Shown piece after piece: positions 1 through 8,289 of a stretch of 64,000 nucleotides of DNA. The translations under genes and the position numbers were made by a program. Within the stretch, counting starts at the first letter, position 1; the number at the start of each line of letters is the position of its first letter. This stretch comes from Lachnospiraceae bacterium (GTDB lineage: Bacteria; Bacillota; Clostridia; Lachnospirales; Lachnospiraceae). Below the pieces are notes generated by a model. It saw nothing but the letters and a program-made list of their open reading frames with translations. It made no database searches and had not been told where the DNA came from. The stretch is taken from assembly GCA_910575445.1 (NCBI GenBank), contig CAJTFW010000001.1:682001-746000 (forward strand), read 5' to 3'.

Positions 1-1
1 T

Positions 2-628
2 TCTATGTTGTTTCAATACCATAATGCGGGTGGTAATAGGGATAATATAAAGCTAGAGTTGAATTACTCCTTGCGCTCTCATATTTTTGCTCCAGTAGAG
101 AGAAAGATTGTAACGGATATTTTTGAGGAAGATGTAATGGTACGGACCTTAGAACCTGTAGAGATCTTTGCCGCAAAAGCAAATGCGCTTATGAGCCGGG
201 CAGCAGCCAGAGATTTGTATGACTTCAATAATATGATTTATTTTGGCTTGTTTGATGGATCGGAATATGAATTGTTCCGTAAATGTATTATTTTTTATGC
301 ATCCATATCGGCAGATAAGATCAATAAGACTTTTAATACGTCTGCGATTGATGGACTGGAATTTTCTAAGATCAGGCGTGATTTGTTTCCGGTGCTTCGG
401 AAAAAAGATAATTTTAATTTAGATGAACGTAAGGAGGAAGCAATAAAGTTTATTAAGAAACTTATGGTTTTGACCGAGGAGGAAAAAGAGTATTTGAATA
501 TGTTCGAGAAAGGTGAATATATACCTTCGCTTCTATTTTATGATAATCAGATTTTAGAAAATATTGTAGAGCATCCAATGGCTATTTGGAAGATGCAATT
601 GGAACAAAAAGTCGAGATGAAATTTTAG
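2..628 (+). CDS. AbiEii/AbiGii-type nucleotidyltransferase, C-terminal part (5' end outside window)
   Basis: The frame is open from the window edge, so the true start lies upstream. The motif KANALMSRAAARDLYDFNNM near the middle matches the conserved helix of the DUF1814/AbiEii nucleotidyltransferase toxin family, in which a Lys and an Arg-Asp-Leu-Tyr-Asp run are typical. The GS-x-D nucleotidyltransferase site expected in the N-terminal half is not in the window. Such proteins are the toxin halves of abortive-infection type IV toxin-antitoxin pairs; the AbiEi-type antitoxin would normally lie just upstream and cannot be seen. The frame ends in TAG with no decay visible in this part. Confidence 0.75.
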   Translation, partial: SMLFQYHNAGGNRDNIKLELNYSLRSHIFAPVERKIVTDIFEEDVMVRTLEPVEIFAAKANALMSRAAARDLYDFNNMIYFGLFDGSEYELFRKCIIFYASISADKINKTFNTSAIDGLEFSKIRRDLFPVLRKKDNFNLDERKEEAIKFIKKLMVLTEEEKEYLNMFEKGEYIPSLLFYDNQILENIVEHPMAIWKMQLEQKVEMKF

Positions 629-649
629 TACACGGGGAGATTTATTGAA

Positions 650-1048
650 ATGGAAAAGAATGAGATTGTTAAGTCTGAAATAGGGTCAGAAGCTGCTTGG
701 AGAGGTTTTTCGACACAGACATTATATATAGCAAAACGGCTATTGACAGCAGAAGATGATGAACAGCTATATCCGGAACAAGTTGAAGACTTAATGATTA
801 TGAGAAAAGGGAAGATTATAGAACTTGTTTTCAAGGGAAAAAGGATATACATCAAAAAACGTTGGGAAGAAAAAGTAAGTAATATAGCAAAGGATCTTAT
901 GGCAATAGATTCGAAGCAAAGACAATATCAAAGAACAATTATTCCGCTTTATGACTATAAATCAAATAAAACAAATGAAGAGCTATTAAATGATTATAGG
1001 ATGGGGGTTAATGCCAGACCAGATCATAGAGGTAAATCCACATTTTGA
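650..1048 (+). CDS. Defence-nuclease-like fragment (DUF4297/dsDNA nuclease N-terminus-like)
   Basis: 132 residues. The opening stretch (GSEAAWRGFSTQTLYIAKRLL, then EQVEDLMIMRKGKIIELV) resembles the start of DUF4297-type dsDNA nuclease domains, where a G-x-x-x-x-xRGF-x-YQ-x-LY helix is followed by a strand that normally runs into QVKN. Here the QVKN site is missing and the sequence becomes FKGKRIYIKKRW, so a catalytic piece appears lost. It overlaps the next reading frame by about 40-60 nt in another phase, which suggests either a frameshifted single gene or a deletion remnant. Functional status is doubtful; the family link is by eye. Confidence 0.45.
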   Translation: MEKNEIVKSEIGSEAAWRGFSTQTLYIAKRLLTAEDDEQLYPEQVEDLMIMRKGKIIELVFKGKRIYIKKRWEEKVSNIAKDLMAIDSKQRQYQRTIIPLYDYKSNKTNEELLNDYRMGVNARPDHRGKSTF

Positions 1049-1697
1049 AGAACAAATGACAGATCAATTGAATAAGCTTCCTCTGCTGAAGCTGGAATAC
1101 AAATTTTTAGATGCATATTTAATTAACACATATAAGGAATTGAATACATGGTTTCAGATTAGAGAAAATGCTCTGACTGCTTGGGGGTATATATTATTTT
1201 GGATGTCTTACAGAAAGATTTATTTAAATGAGTTTTCTGCAAATGATCTTGATTGGAATTTAAACATAGAAGGAACATTGAATTATGTGATAGGTATTAG
1301 TAAGCAAGGATGGTTTAATGCACGGAATAGAATTGTTGAAAACATATTGCCTGCTGTTTTGCAGGAAAATGGAGTTATATATTTTGAGGTTACAGATGAT
1401 GAAGACTTTGCTTTGATTAATGTACTTTTAGGGAATGAGCAGGGGGAACCACATTCACGAGTCATGAAAATGGTAAGTATTTGTCAACGTTTATTCCCGG
1501 AAAAGAAAAAGTACCATGTTAAAATCAGTGGGTATCAGTTGTTGGAGGGAATAGAAGTTCTGGATACTCAAAAGAATATTTCACAGGAACATCTACCATA
1601 TGTTTGGATTACTCAATTAAATTTTTCATGCATTCATGCTTTTTGCGAGAATGGTGAAAATATATTAAAGGAGTTTTTGGTGGAGAGGGTAAGATGA
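1011..1697 (+). CDS. Hypothetical protein, possible middle component or remainder of a broken defence gene
   Basis: About 228 residues if translation starts at ATG 1011, which follows a purine-rich site (AGGATGGGGG, from about 998); an upstream in-frame ATG at 990 is possible. It overlaps the preceding frame, so it may be translationally coupled or may be the other half of a frameshifted gene. Predicted mixed alpha/beta, no signal peptide or membrane segment, no motif I recognise. The position beside a DUF4297-like fragment and an AbiEii protein suggests a phage-defence setting, but that is inference only. Confidence 0.4.
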   Translation: MPDQIIEVNPHFEEQMTDQLNKLPLLKLEYKFLDAYLINTYKELNTWFQIRENALTAWGYILFWMSYRKIYLNEFSANDLDWNLNIEGTLNYVIGISKQGWFNARNRIVENILPAVLQENGVIYFEVTDDEDFALINVLLGNEQGEPHSRVMKMVSICQRLFPEKKKYHVKISGYQLLEGIEVLDTQKNISQEHLPYVWITQLNFSCIHAFCENGENILKEFLVERVR

Positions 1698-2334
1698 TTA
1701 ATATATAAGAACAAGGGATTGTAAATGGTAATGATGGAGAAAAAGCATTAGAACATGTGGAATATGTTTTCTCCGAAATTCTTATTTAGTATACAGATTA
1801 AGAAACAGCCTATGTCAGAAAACCTGAAGACAACACAGGTCAAAAATAGGGAAGAAGTGCAGAGCGGATCAATGAAGTTGGGTTAGAAAAAAGATATTTG
1901 TATATGAGATAGAAGGAACTTCCATAATCGGAGGTATCCTTCTTTTTTAATTGCTTGAACAAAAGCCGTATAGAAAAAAATGACCAGAAGGAGACGAGGT
2001 ACATGAAATCAGAGGATGAACATATGAGAAGCAGGGAAGATTCTGGTTATAAGCAAGGACGTAGCAGAAGAGGAGGCAGCCATCCAGGCAGAGTGCCGGA
2101 TGCAGTAAAGAAATGAAAAAACGAAAGGGGAAAGTGACATGGGATACTGGGTATTACAGTAGCAGTAGGGATTCTTTTGGCCGAAATAGCCGGACTCGCA
2201 TGCGTAGCGGTGTACAGAGTTCGTGAATGTCAGAACAATTGAAAAATTCCGTCCATCATGGCGGACAAAAGCGGATCAGAAAGAAAAGGAGCATTGTGTA
2301 GACGGGTGCTTATTTTATTTTAGGAGGTAATAAT
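1698..2334. other. Gene-free stretch with decayed coding fragments
   Basis: No intact gene. A short open stretch about 1709-1789 and a 32-codon stretch at 2144-2242 that would encode one hydrophobic helix (ITVAVGILLAEIAGLACVAV) but has no start codon both look like remnants of small mobile-element proteins. A terminator-like hairpin lies at 1911-1948. Several purine-rich ribosome-site-like sequences remain without frames. The mixture suggests repeated insertion and deletion. Confidence 0.5.
1911..1948 (+). terminator. Rho-independent terminator
   Basis: AGAAGGA then CTTCC pairs with GGAGG then TCCTTCT around a six-base loop, and the stem runs directly into TTTTTT. It probably ends transcription from the defence-like frames upstream. 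Confidence 0.7.
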
Positions 2335-2944
2335 ATGTATATGGAAGAACGAAAACCATTATTTAATTATTTTACAAAAGGAGAGATATCGTTATGGTGT
2401 ATTTCAGTAACATTAATTGTCGTATCCTTTTTGTTATTTGACAGAGAAAATTATTTAACACTTGTTGCTTCTTTCATTGGTGTAACATCGCTAATCTTTA
2501 ATGCAAAAGGAAATCCGTATAATGGAAATAAAGCAGAAGTAAAAGTGAATAGATTAGAATTAAAAGAAATTATTTTTATGATGATATTGATAGCAGTCAT
2601 TACACTTATTTTTTATCATATTTTAGCGGCTTTTCATACGGCAAATCTAATACCAAGCACGAGTATCTGTCACAACAAGCTTTCTTGCGGTTTATTTGAC
2701 TTTTAGAAGCAGTGCATTTTATGCAATCGGTTATGCCGCAAATGATATTGTGCTTATTATTCTATGGGCATTAGCAACAATTTCTGATATATCGTATTTG
2801 TCTGTTGCTATTTGTTTTGTTGTGTTTTTCGTAAATGATATTTATGGATTTATCAACTGGTCAAGAATGCAGAAACGTCAAGAAAACGATTGCATTATTG
2901 CAGTGAATAATGAAAGGATAAAAGAGGTAAAGAAATATGTTTAG
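2335..2944 (+). pseudogene. pnuC: PnuC-type nicotinamide riboside transporter, deleted and frameshifted
   Basis: PnuC imports nicotinamide riboside through the membrane. The first frame (2335-2706) begins with FNYFTKGEISLW and hydrophobic helices typical of the family, but passes from FNAKGNP directly to YNGNKAEV, so roughly two membrane helices of the normal protein are missing. Around 2662 a one-base insertion shifts the frame: read in the next phase, the sequence continues as SVTTSFLAVYLTFRSSAFYAIGYAANDIV and ends in the normal PnuC tail with the FVNDIYGFINW motif (frame ending 2944). Two independent lesions make this a pseudogene. A strong ribosome site (TTTAGGAGG) still precedes it. Confidence 0.8.
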
Positions 2945-3048
2945 AGAAATGAGAAGAAAAGAGCAAATCTGGTTTCTAATTAGGGCAATTTCTATTAAGA
3001 TAATTTTAAAAAGTTATGTTATATTAAATAGGAAAAGGAGTGTCATAT

Positions 3049-3465
3049 ATGAACAATAATACAGTTGTAGAAAAAATAGTAGACTATATAGAAACGCACA
3101 TTAACGAGGATTTGTCGCTTGATAAAATAGCAAATGCATTAAATTATTCAAAATTCTATATAGCCAGAATTTTTACTGAAGAAACAAAATGTACGATTTA
3201 TAAATATATACAGGGGCGTAGGTTGACTTTGGCTGCTCAAAAACTTGTAGAAACAGAGCAGCCCATTGTTGAAATTGCTTATGAAGCACATTATGATTCA
3301 CAGCAAGCATTCACATTAGCTTTTAAACAGTTATATGAATGCACGCCTAATATTTATCGAAAAAATGGTGTGTTCTATCCGAAACAATCGAAAATATGCA
3401 TGATAGGTTCGTTTAATGGATACTCATTTATGTATTATTTAGCAGGAGGTAAATTGGCAGCATGA
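3049..3465 (+). CDS. AraC-family transcriptional regulator (HTH domain only)
   Basis: 138 residues from ATG 3049, chosen because AAAGGAG ends eight bases upstream; a GTG at 3040 lies inside that site. The protein is essentially one AraC/XylS DNA-binding domain with two helix-turn-helix units: [21 protein letters not shown] and the second around [23 protein letters not shown], followed by the usual CTPNIYRK turn. No effector-binding domain is attached, only a short tail. It overlaps the downstream clpP by four bases (ATGA), so the two are co-translated. It may have regulated the neighbouring, now broken, pnuC and clpP. Confidence 0.85.
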   Translation: MNNNTVVEKIVDYIETHINEDLSLDKIANALNYSKFYIARIFTEETKCTIYKYIQGRRLTLAAQKLVETEQPIVEIAYEAHYDSQQAFTLAFKQLYECTPNIYRKNGVFYPKQSKICMIGSFNGYSFMYYLAGGKLAA

Positions 3466-4052
3466 GTACAATTCCGTATGTTATTGAACAGACAAGCCGA
3501 GGAGAACGAAGTTATGATATTTTTTCAAGACTATTGTCCGATAGAGTTGTCTTTTTAGGAGAAGAAGTAAGTGATGTTTCAGCAAGTTTGATTATTGCAC
3601 AAATGCTATTTTTAGAATCACAAGACCCAGGAAAAGATATTCAGTTATATATAAATAGTCCAGGTGGTTCTGTTTCAGCGGGGTTTGCTATTTATGACAC
3701 AATGCAATATGTCAAATGCGATGTTTCGACAATATGTATAGGGCTTGCTGCAAGTTTTGGAGCCTTTTTATTGGCAGGAGGTACAAAAGGAAAACGTCTT
3801 GCTTTGCCTAATGCAGAAATTATGATACATCAGCCTGCTATTCATGGAAATGGGATTCAAGGGCAGGCAACTGATATAAAAATTACATCTGACCACATAC
3901 AAAAAAGCAAAAAGCGATTAAATACCATTTTATCAGAAAACACAGGCAAAAGTATTGATGAGGTTGCTATTGCAACAGAACGTGATAATTATATGACGGC
4001 AATAGAAGCAATGGATTTCGGCTTGATTGATAAAATTATAGATAAGCGTTGA
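3462..4052 (+). CDS. clpP: ATP-dependent Clp protease proteolytic subunit (ClpP paralogue)
   Basis: 196 residues, full family length. The serine-protease triad is intact: Ser98 in GLAASFGA, His123 in MIHQP, and Asp175 in ERDNYM. The oxyanion and handle regions ([17 protein letters not shown]) are present. ClpP forms a barrel that degrades proteins unfolded by ClpX, ClpA or ClpC ATPases. It starts with ATGA overlapping the AraC stop, and AGGAGG lies about 13 bases upstream. Being coupled to an AraC regulator and away from clpX or tig, it is probably an accessory, mobile-element type paralogue and not the housekeeping copy. Confidence 0.92.
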   Translation: MSTIPYVIEQTSRGERSYDIFSRLLSDRVVFLGEEVSDVSASLIIAQMLFLESQDPGKDIQLYINSPGGSVSAGFAIYDTMQYVKCDVSTICIGLAASFGAFLLAGGTKGKRLALPNAEIMIHQPAIHGNGIQGQATDIKITSDHIQKSKKRLNTILSENTGKSIDEVAIATERDNYMTAIEAMDFGLIDKIIDKR

Positions 4053-4116
4053 TTTTTTATAAATAAAGCACTTTGTTCTAAGTCAAAATCAGTGTCTTTA
4101 CAAAAGAGAAAATATA

Positions 4117-4168
4117 AAGTCGATGAACATGTGATATCAAATCACAGTTTATCGGCTTCATTTATTTC
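4117..4168 (+). terminator. Long imperfect hairpin after clpP, probable terminator
   Basis: AAGTCGAT (4117) pairs with ATCGGCTT (ending 4158) and the stem continues inward to GTGAT/ATCAC; CATTTATTTC follows. T-richness is moderate, so termination is likely but not certain. Confidence 0.5.
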
Positions 4169-4325
4169 ATAAGGTTTTAAGGCAAACGCCCACCATATAA
4201 AAAAACGGTGTATGGTAAAAACTTAAACTAAAAATGTTGAATCGACATGAAGTGAAGGCATCTCATTCAGGCAAATATTTTCCAGATTATTTTAGGTGAA
4301 AAAGTTGATAGTATTCTTTAAAACT

Positions 4326-4356
4326 CTTATAATTAAACCGTGAGTTTAATTATAAG
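4326..4356. repeat. Perfect 13-bp inverted repeat before a ribosome site
   Basis: CTTATAATTAAAC, loop CGTGA, GTTTAATTATAAG. A GGAGG follows immediately at 4355-4360 and a short GTG-initiated frame of about 14 codons comes next. It may be an operator of the lost FMN-binding gene or a translational control hairpin left behind. Confidence 0.5.
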
Positions 4357-4380
4357 GAGGCAGACAGTGGAGAGTGATGA

Positions 4381-4524
4381 AGTGAGAATATCGAAAAAGA
4401 AAACAGTATAGTTGATAAACAAAAAATAGATATAGACGCAATATCAGGCGCGACAAATTCAAGCACTGTCATAAAAAAAGCGGTTGAGAACACTCTGAAA
4501 AGCAGGAAATTGACCACTTTTTGA
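4381..4524 (+). pseudogene. C-terminal remnant of an FMN-binding (flavinylated) protein
   Basis: A 47-codon stretch without a start ends in DIDAISGATNSSTVIKKAV and a TGA stop at 4522-4524. The S-G-A-T motif is the site where ApbE covalently attaches FMN in FMN-binding domain proteins of Rnf/Nqr and extracellular electron transfer systems. Everything upstream of the motif is gone. The stop codon falls inside the direct repeat of the next promoter. Confidence 0.65.
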
Positions 4525-4541
4525 CTTTTATGTTTTATGAT
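4510..4541 (+). promoter_or_regulatory. Response-regulator box and promoter of the two-component operon
   Basis: Two TTGAC copies start at 4510 and 4521, 11 bp apart, which is the spacing typical of tandem OmpR/PhoB-family sites. Ten bases after the second copy lies TATGAT (4536-4541), a -10 box without a separately spaced -35. The same arrangement, with the same distances, recurs at 7183-7214. Confidence 0.7.
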
Positions 4542-4562
4542 ATTTTGGGAGAGGAGGTTACT

Positions 4563-5237
4563 ATGGCATACAAAATACTCATTGTTGATGATGAAAAAAT
4601 GCTGACAGAGTTATTGTTAAGTCACTTACAGAAGTGTGGATATGAGGCTTTTGTAGCGGAAAATGCACAGCAGACAATATCCATGCTGAATGTCTATCCA
4701 GATTTGATTCTGCTTGACATCAATATGCCGGAAATAGATGGACTGGAGCTATGCAAAATGATCCGCCAAAATGTCGTCTGCCCCATTTTGTTTCTGACAG
4801 CCCGGATTACGGAACAGGACAAAATAAACGGCTTGCAGGCTGGCGGTGATGATTACATAACCAAGCCGTTCAGCCTGAAAGAGTTGACTGCAAGAGTGGC
4901 GGCTCACCTGCGAAGGGATGAACGAAGCAAGGCTGCGCCTAAAATCGTTTCTTCCCAGGGCTTGATTATAAATCTTGCGGAACGTACTTGTTTTTATGGG
5001 GAAAAGCCGTTGAACCTGTCAAACCGTGAGTTTGACATTGTGGAGTTTCTGCTGTGTAACGTGGGTCAGATATTCGACAGGGAACGGATCTATGAAGCCG
5101 TGTGGGGGTTCAATGCCGAAGGAGATAGCAAAGTCATAAAAGAGCATATCCGAAAGATCAGGAATAAACTGAAGGAAGCTACAGGCAGGGAGTACATCGA
5201 AACAGTTTGGGGGATGGGTTACAGATGGAAAAAATGA
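4563..5237 (+). CDS. OmpR/PhoB-family response regulator
   Basis: 224 residues from ATG 4563, preceded by GAGAGGAGG. Receiver domain (about 1-120) with the acidic pair Asp9/Asp10, phospho-acceptor Asp52 in LLDINMPEIDG, and Lys101 in YITKPFS. The winged-helix output domain (about 130-224) contains LSNREFDIVEFLL and the recognition segment VIKEHIRKIRNKL, ending in VWGMGYRW. It activates or represses promoters when phosphorylated by the kinase encoded next, whose start overlaps this stop. The direct repeats before its own gene and before the lipoprotein operon at 7.2 kb are its probable sites, giving autoregulation plus control of the ABC system. Confidence 0.93.
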   Translation: MAYKILIVDDEKMLTELLLSHLQKCGYEAFVAENAQQTISMLNVYPDLILLDINMPEIDGLELCKMIRQNVVCPILFLTARITEQDKINGLQAGGDDYITKPFSLKELTARVAAHLRRDERSKAAPKIVSSQGLIINLAERTCFYGEKPLNLSNREFDIVEFLLCNVGQIFDRERIYEAVWGFNAEGDSKVIKEHIRKIRNKLKEATGREYIETVWGMGYRWKK

Positions 5238-6505
5238 GGAAACTTGGCTCAATGAAAAGAGCTTTTATCTGTGCAGTAGCTGCTGCAATGTTTCTTGTTT
5301 TTGCGGCATCTGTCCTGACGATTTATGGATGCTACCGTATACAGAAAGCGATACTTCCCGATTCTCAGGAAGTCTGGCTGAATACCCGGACAGTCACAGC
5401 GGACGGGAGGGTATTTGAGGGAGGGCAGAGGGTTATCCTTGACGAACCTGCCCAGGTGGGTATGCTCGTTCCTACTGGAGTGGATGTAACTATGGAGAAT
5501 ACGGAATTCATAATAGAGAAAATTGAGTCTGGCTTCGTGGCGCTTCGCCCAAAGCAAAAGTTCGTATACAGAATGGCAGGCATTTCTATGGTGCTGTTTC
5601 CTTTTGTCTATTCCATTACAGGTATCATGCTGTGCGCATGGTGGTTTTACAGGAAAGAACTGTCACCGCCCATTCAGGTTCTTGCCGATGCGACAAAACA
5701 TATCCGGGAGCAAGACCTTGATTTTACGGTGGATTATAACAGGAATGATGAATTAGGAAGGCTCTGTACCGCTTTTGAAGAAATGCGGCAGGCGCTCTAT
5801 GATAATAACCGTCAGCTATGGAACATGATCGAGCAGCGCAGAATCCTGCAGGCGTCAGTGGCGCATGACCTTAGAAATCCCATTGCGATTGTTGAGGGAT
5901 ATGTGGAATATATGCAGCAATGCCTGGCAGATGGAAATTTAAGTGACGAAGAATTGCGGCATACACTGTCTAACCTTGCAGTAACGGCAAAACGGCTTGA
6001 ACATTATACAGATTATATCCGTGACCTGAATGCGATTGAAGAAACGGAAACAAAGTATTCCGTAGTTCAATTACCGGACTTTTTAAGAAGAGCTACAGAA
6101 AGTCTTTCGTTTTTTGCCAAACAACATAGCCTGGAGATTGCATACCATTCTGCCATATCCGAATGTCAGGTGAAGTTAGACGAGCAGATCTTTTACCGTA
6201 TTATCGAGAATATCTTTTCGAATGCCATTCGATATGCCAAAAGCAAGGTGAATTTTGGGTACTCCCTTACCGATGGTATGCTTATGATAACCATATCAGA
6301 CGATGGCGAAGGTTTTTCAAGGGCAATGCTCCATAAAAAGAACACCTTTCTTTATTCTGAGGATAAAACGGGAGAGCATATGGGCCTTGGATTGGCTACA
6401 AGCCGTGTCCTTAGCCAGAAACATGGCGGAAGTTTAGAACTTTCAAATATTGCTCCTGGTGGAGCCTGTGTAACAATTAAACTTGCAGTCCACAAAATAA
6501 GTTGA
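5225..6505 (+). CDS. Sensor histidine kinase of the envelope-type two-component pair
   Basis: 426 residues if started at ATG 5225 (GGGGGATGGG lies just upstream); ATG 5234, which overlaps the regulator stop, is also possible. Order: membrane segment near residues 15-35, extracytoplasmic loop of about 90 residues, second membrane segment (SMVLFPFVYSITGIMLCAWW), HAMP linker, HisKA domain with the phosphorylated His in VAHDLRNPIAIVEGY, and HATPase with N-box NIFSNAIRYA, G1 DDGEGFS and G2 GLGLATS. It phosphorylates the regulator encoded upstream. The small ligand loop suggests sensing of an envelope signal or peptide. Confidence 0.92.
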   Translation: MEKMRKLGSMKRAFICAVAAAMFLVFAASVLTIYGCYRIQKAILPDSQEVWLNTRTVTADGRVFEGGQRVILDEPAQVGMLVPTGVDVTMENTEFIIEKIESGFVALRPKQKFVYRMAGISMVLFPFVYSITGIMLCAWWFYRKELSPPIQVLADATKHIREQDLDFTVDYNRNDELGRLCTAFEEMRQALYDNNRQLWNMIEQRRILQASVAHDLRNPIAIVEGYVEYMQQCLADGNLSDEELRHTLSNLAVTAKRLEHYTDYIRDLNAIEETETKYSVVQLPDFLRRATESLSFFAKQHSLEIAYHSAISECQVKLDEQIFYRIIENIFSNAIRYAKSKVNFGYSLTDGMLMITISDDGEGFSRAMLHKKNTFLYSEDKTGEHMGLGLATSRVLSQKHGGSLELSNIAPGGACVTIKLAVHKIS

Positions 6506-6543
6506 TATTTTTATTTATGAAAAGGCAAGTGGAGGTTTCTTTT

Positions 6544-6861
6544 ATGTGGGGACTATATCTCGACAGTAAAGCTTTTAAAGATGGACTATTCCATGCAGTT
6601 GTTCAATACAAGATAGACAATAGTAAAGCCTTAGTTATATTGCCTAGGGCTAATTATGAGCTAGACATAAAAGAAATTATGGAGTTGCCTGCACCTCCCC
6701 GGTTTATTTATGGGGAAAGGGTTTCGCCTTGCAACCATCCTGATATGATAGGTGTGATTGTAGGGATTCACTGGCATTTCAAACGTAATTGCTATTTTTA
6801 CACCATTAGCGTCAATGGGAAAACAAAAAGCAAACGATATTTTGATGATGATTTGTATTGA
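6544..6861 (+). CDS. Small conserved hypothetical protein
   Basis: 105 residues from ATG 6544, with GGAGG nine bases upstream; an in-frame ATG at 6502 overlapping the kinase stop has no ribosome site. Soluble and rich in beta strands, with the tail NGKTKSKRYFDDDLY and a conserved-looking SPCNHPDMIGVIVGIHWHFK. I have seen similar short proteins annotated only as hypothetical and give no function. It follows the kinase closely and may share its transcript. The 388 bases after it carry no + strand gene. Confidence 0.6.
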   Translation: MWGLYLDSKAFKDGLFHAVVQYKIDNSKALVILPRANYELDIKEIMELPAPPRFIYGERVSPCNHPDMIGVIVGIHWHFKRNCYFYTISVNGKTKSKRYFDDDLY

Positions 6862-7249
6862 TTACAAAAAAGAACCGATAACCACATTTCTTTACTTCTA
6901 CGTATCTTGCTTTCTGTGCAATTCCAAGCCTTTTCGGAATGTTCTGTTTTCTTGCTGTCGATTGATAAAGTTTTGTACTCAAATTCTGTTATAAAAATCT
7001 CCTTTATTCAAAAATATCTGCCACAAGGCTATCCACCATAAAATCAAAAACAGCGAAATAATCAATAATGCCACAATTGATAGTTGTTGTCAAGTAAGGA
7101 ACTTGATTTAGAAATGCCATTATAAGCTTACACAAATGTAGTTGGCTGAAAAGGGATAATACCGCAAACTTTTTTCTATTCCTTGACCACATTTTGACTT
7201 TTGGTTTTTATAATGAAAGTCGAATCTAAAATAAGTAGGAGGATAGACG
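6862..7249. other. Intergenic stretch with a possible minus-strand remnant and the lipoprotein promoter
   Basis: On the minus strand, 7004-7192 is open for 62 codons and ends in GIIDYFAVFDFMVDSLVADIFE, which looks like the C-terminal helices of a TetR-type regulator without its DNA-binding half. This is a weak resemblance. The right edge carries the response-regulator box of the next operon (7183-7214) and a strong ribosome site (TAGGAGG, ending about 7242). Confidence 0.35.
7183..7214 (+). promoter_or_regulatory. Second response-regulator box and promoter, before the lipoprotein/ABC operon
   Basis: TTGAC at 7183 and 7194 (11-bp period), then a ten-base gap and TATAAT at 7209-7214. The core TTGACCAC-w-TTTTGACTTTT is shared with 4510-4529, and the gap to the -10 box is identical. 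It is therefore a probable target of the response regulator at 4563-5237. Confidence 0.75.
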
Positions 7250-8287
7250 ATGCGAAAGCGATTCTTATCATTAGCTATGATTTTTGTTTTGCCCTTTGCT
7301 GTGACGGCCTGCGGAAATTATAACATTGCGGATGAGAATGCCCCGCCGCAAACTGTAGAAGAAGACCCATTCGCCGGGGCGCAGGAGGACGGAGATTTAG
7401 GGTTTCTCAGTCATGGGGAAGCGGATCCTGCCAGAGCCGATGACCAGAGTGTTTTGCCTTACGAGTATCATGGCAAAGAATTTGTCCTGGACTATCAGTT
7501 TGTGTCAGAAGGAAAATTGGACAGCATTGGCTTTCTGCTTTTTTTGGACGGAAAGCCGCAAGCCTACAAGGTGAACGACACGGGGGCGGAATATGAGTAT
7601 CTCCACTGCTTCCAGACATCAGAAAAGCACGAAGAGAAATTTTCCTTTGTGTTCACACCAAACACAGGGAAAAAAGGCGATACCCTGAATATGACGGTTG
7701 TGAGCGTTACCAGGCCCGATTTCCAGCCTGATATGAAAGAAACCTCAAGCTATGGCTGGTATCATCAGAGTTTTGAAAGAGTGCTGAAACTGCATTTTAA
7801 TGAGGATGCTCCGGAAAATGACAGCATCAATGGAGAAAGTATAACTGCTTTTCGTGATGTCAGCATTTCAGAGGAAAAAGTCACTTCCTCTTTTATTGAG
7901 AATGAGCTTGTGAGAGCAGGATGGAATGGCGTTACGATGGATACCCTGGATAACAGTGTCTATTGGACGCTTGTCTATGACGGCGAGGTGGTGTATGACA
8001 ATATCAACCTTACCGGGAAAGATACGCTTACCGTGCGCTACACCCTTTGCGGAACGCCAGGCGCAAGATATGGCATATCATTTTTCTTAAACCATAAGCC
8101 CATATCTTTTGAGGGAGCGGTTTCCCGTGATGTCACATTAAGCAAAGGAAATGTGTGGATTATTGAAGCAATCATAGATACCGCTAAGCTGGATGGTTTC
8201 CATACTTTTTATGCGACAGCCGTCGCAGCGGACGGAAATTCAGTTACAAGTAAAACCAGTTCCATTTTATTATACAAGGAGGACTAA
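7250..8287 (+). CDS. Lipoprotein of the ABC/two-component operon, unknown function
   Basis: 345 residues. Signal peptide MRKRFLSLAMIFVLPF followed by lipobox VTAC, with Cys21 as the lipidated residue, so it should be anchored on the outer face of the membrane. The mature protein begins with an acidic linker and continues as beta-rich, Ig-like repeats; no enzyme motif is seen. It is first in the operon driven by the direct-repeat promoter and lies two bases before the next lipoprotein gene. Lipoproteins beside LanFEG- or Bce-type transporters often act in peptide binding or immunity; that role is inferred. Confidence 0.85.
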   Translation: MRKRFLSLAMIFVLPFAVTACGNYNIADENAPPQTVEEDPFAGAQEDGDLGFLSHGEADPARADDQSVLPYEYHGKEFVLDYQFVSEGKLDSIGFLLFLDGKPQAYKVNDTGAEYEYLHCFQTSEKHEEKFSFVFTPNTGKKGDTLNMTVVSVTRPDFQPDMKETSSYGWYHQSFERVLKLHFNEDAPENDSINGESITAFRDVSISEEKVTSSFIENELVRAGWNGVTMDTLDNSVYWTLVYDGEVVYDNINLTGKDTLTVRYTLCGTPGARYGISFFLNHKPISFEGAVSRDVTLSKGNVWIIEAIIDTAKLDGFHTFYATAVAADGNSVTSKTSSILLYKED

Positions 8288-8289
8288 AA

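Larger units (their letters stand above)
4053..4562. other. Intergenic stretch with terminator, perfect inverted repeat, FMN-binding remnant and regulated promoter
   Basis: No intact gene. It carries a long hairpin (4117-4158), a perfect 13-bp inverted repeat (4326-4356), the C-terminal end of an FMN-binding protein (4381-4524) and the direct-repeat promoter of the following response regulator (4510-4541); each is listed separately. Confidence 0.6.
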
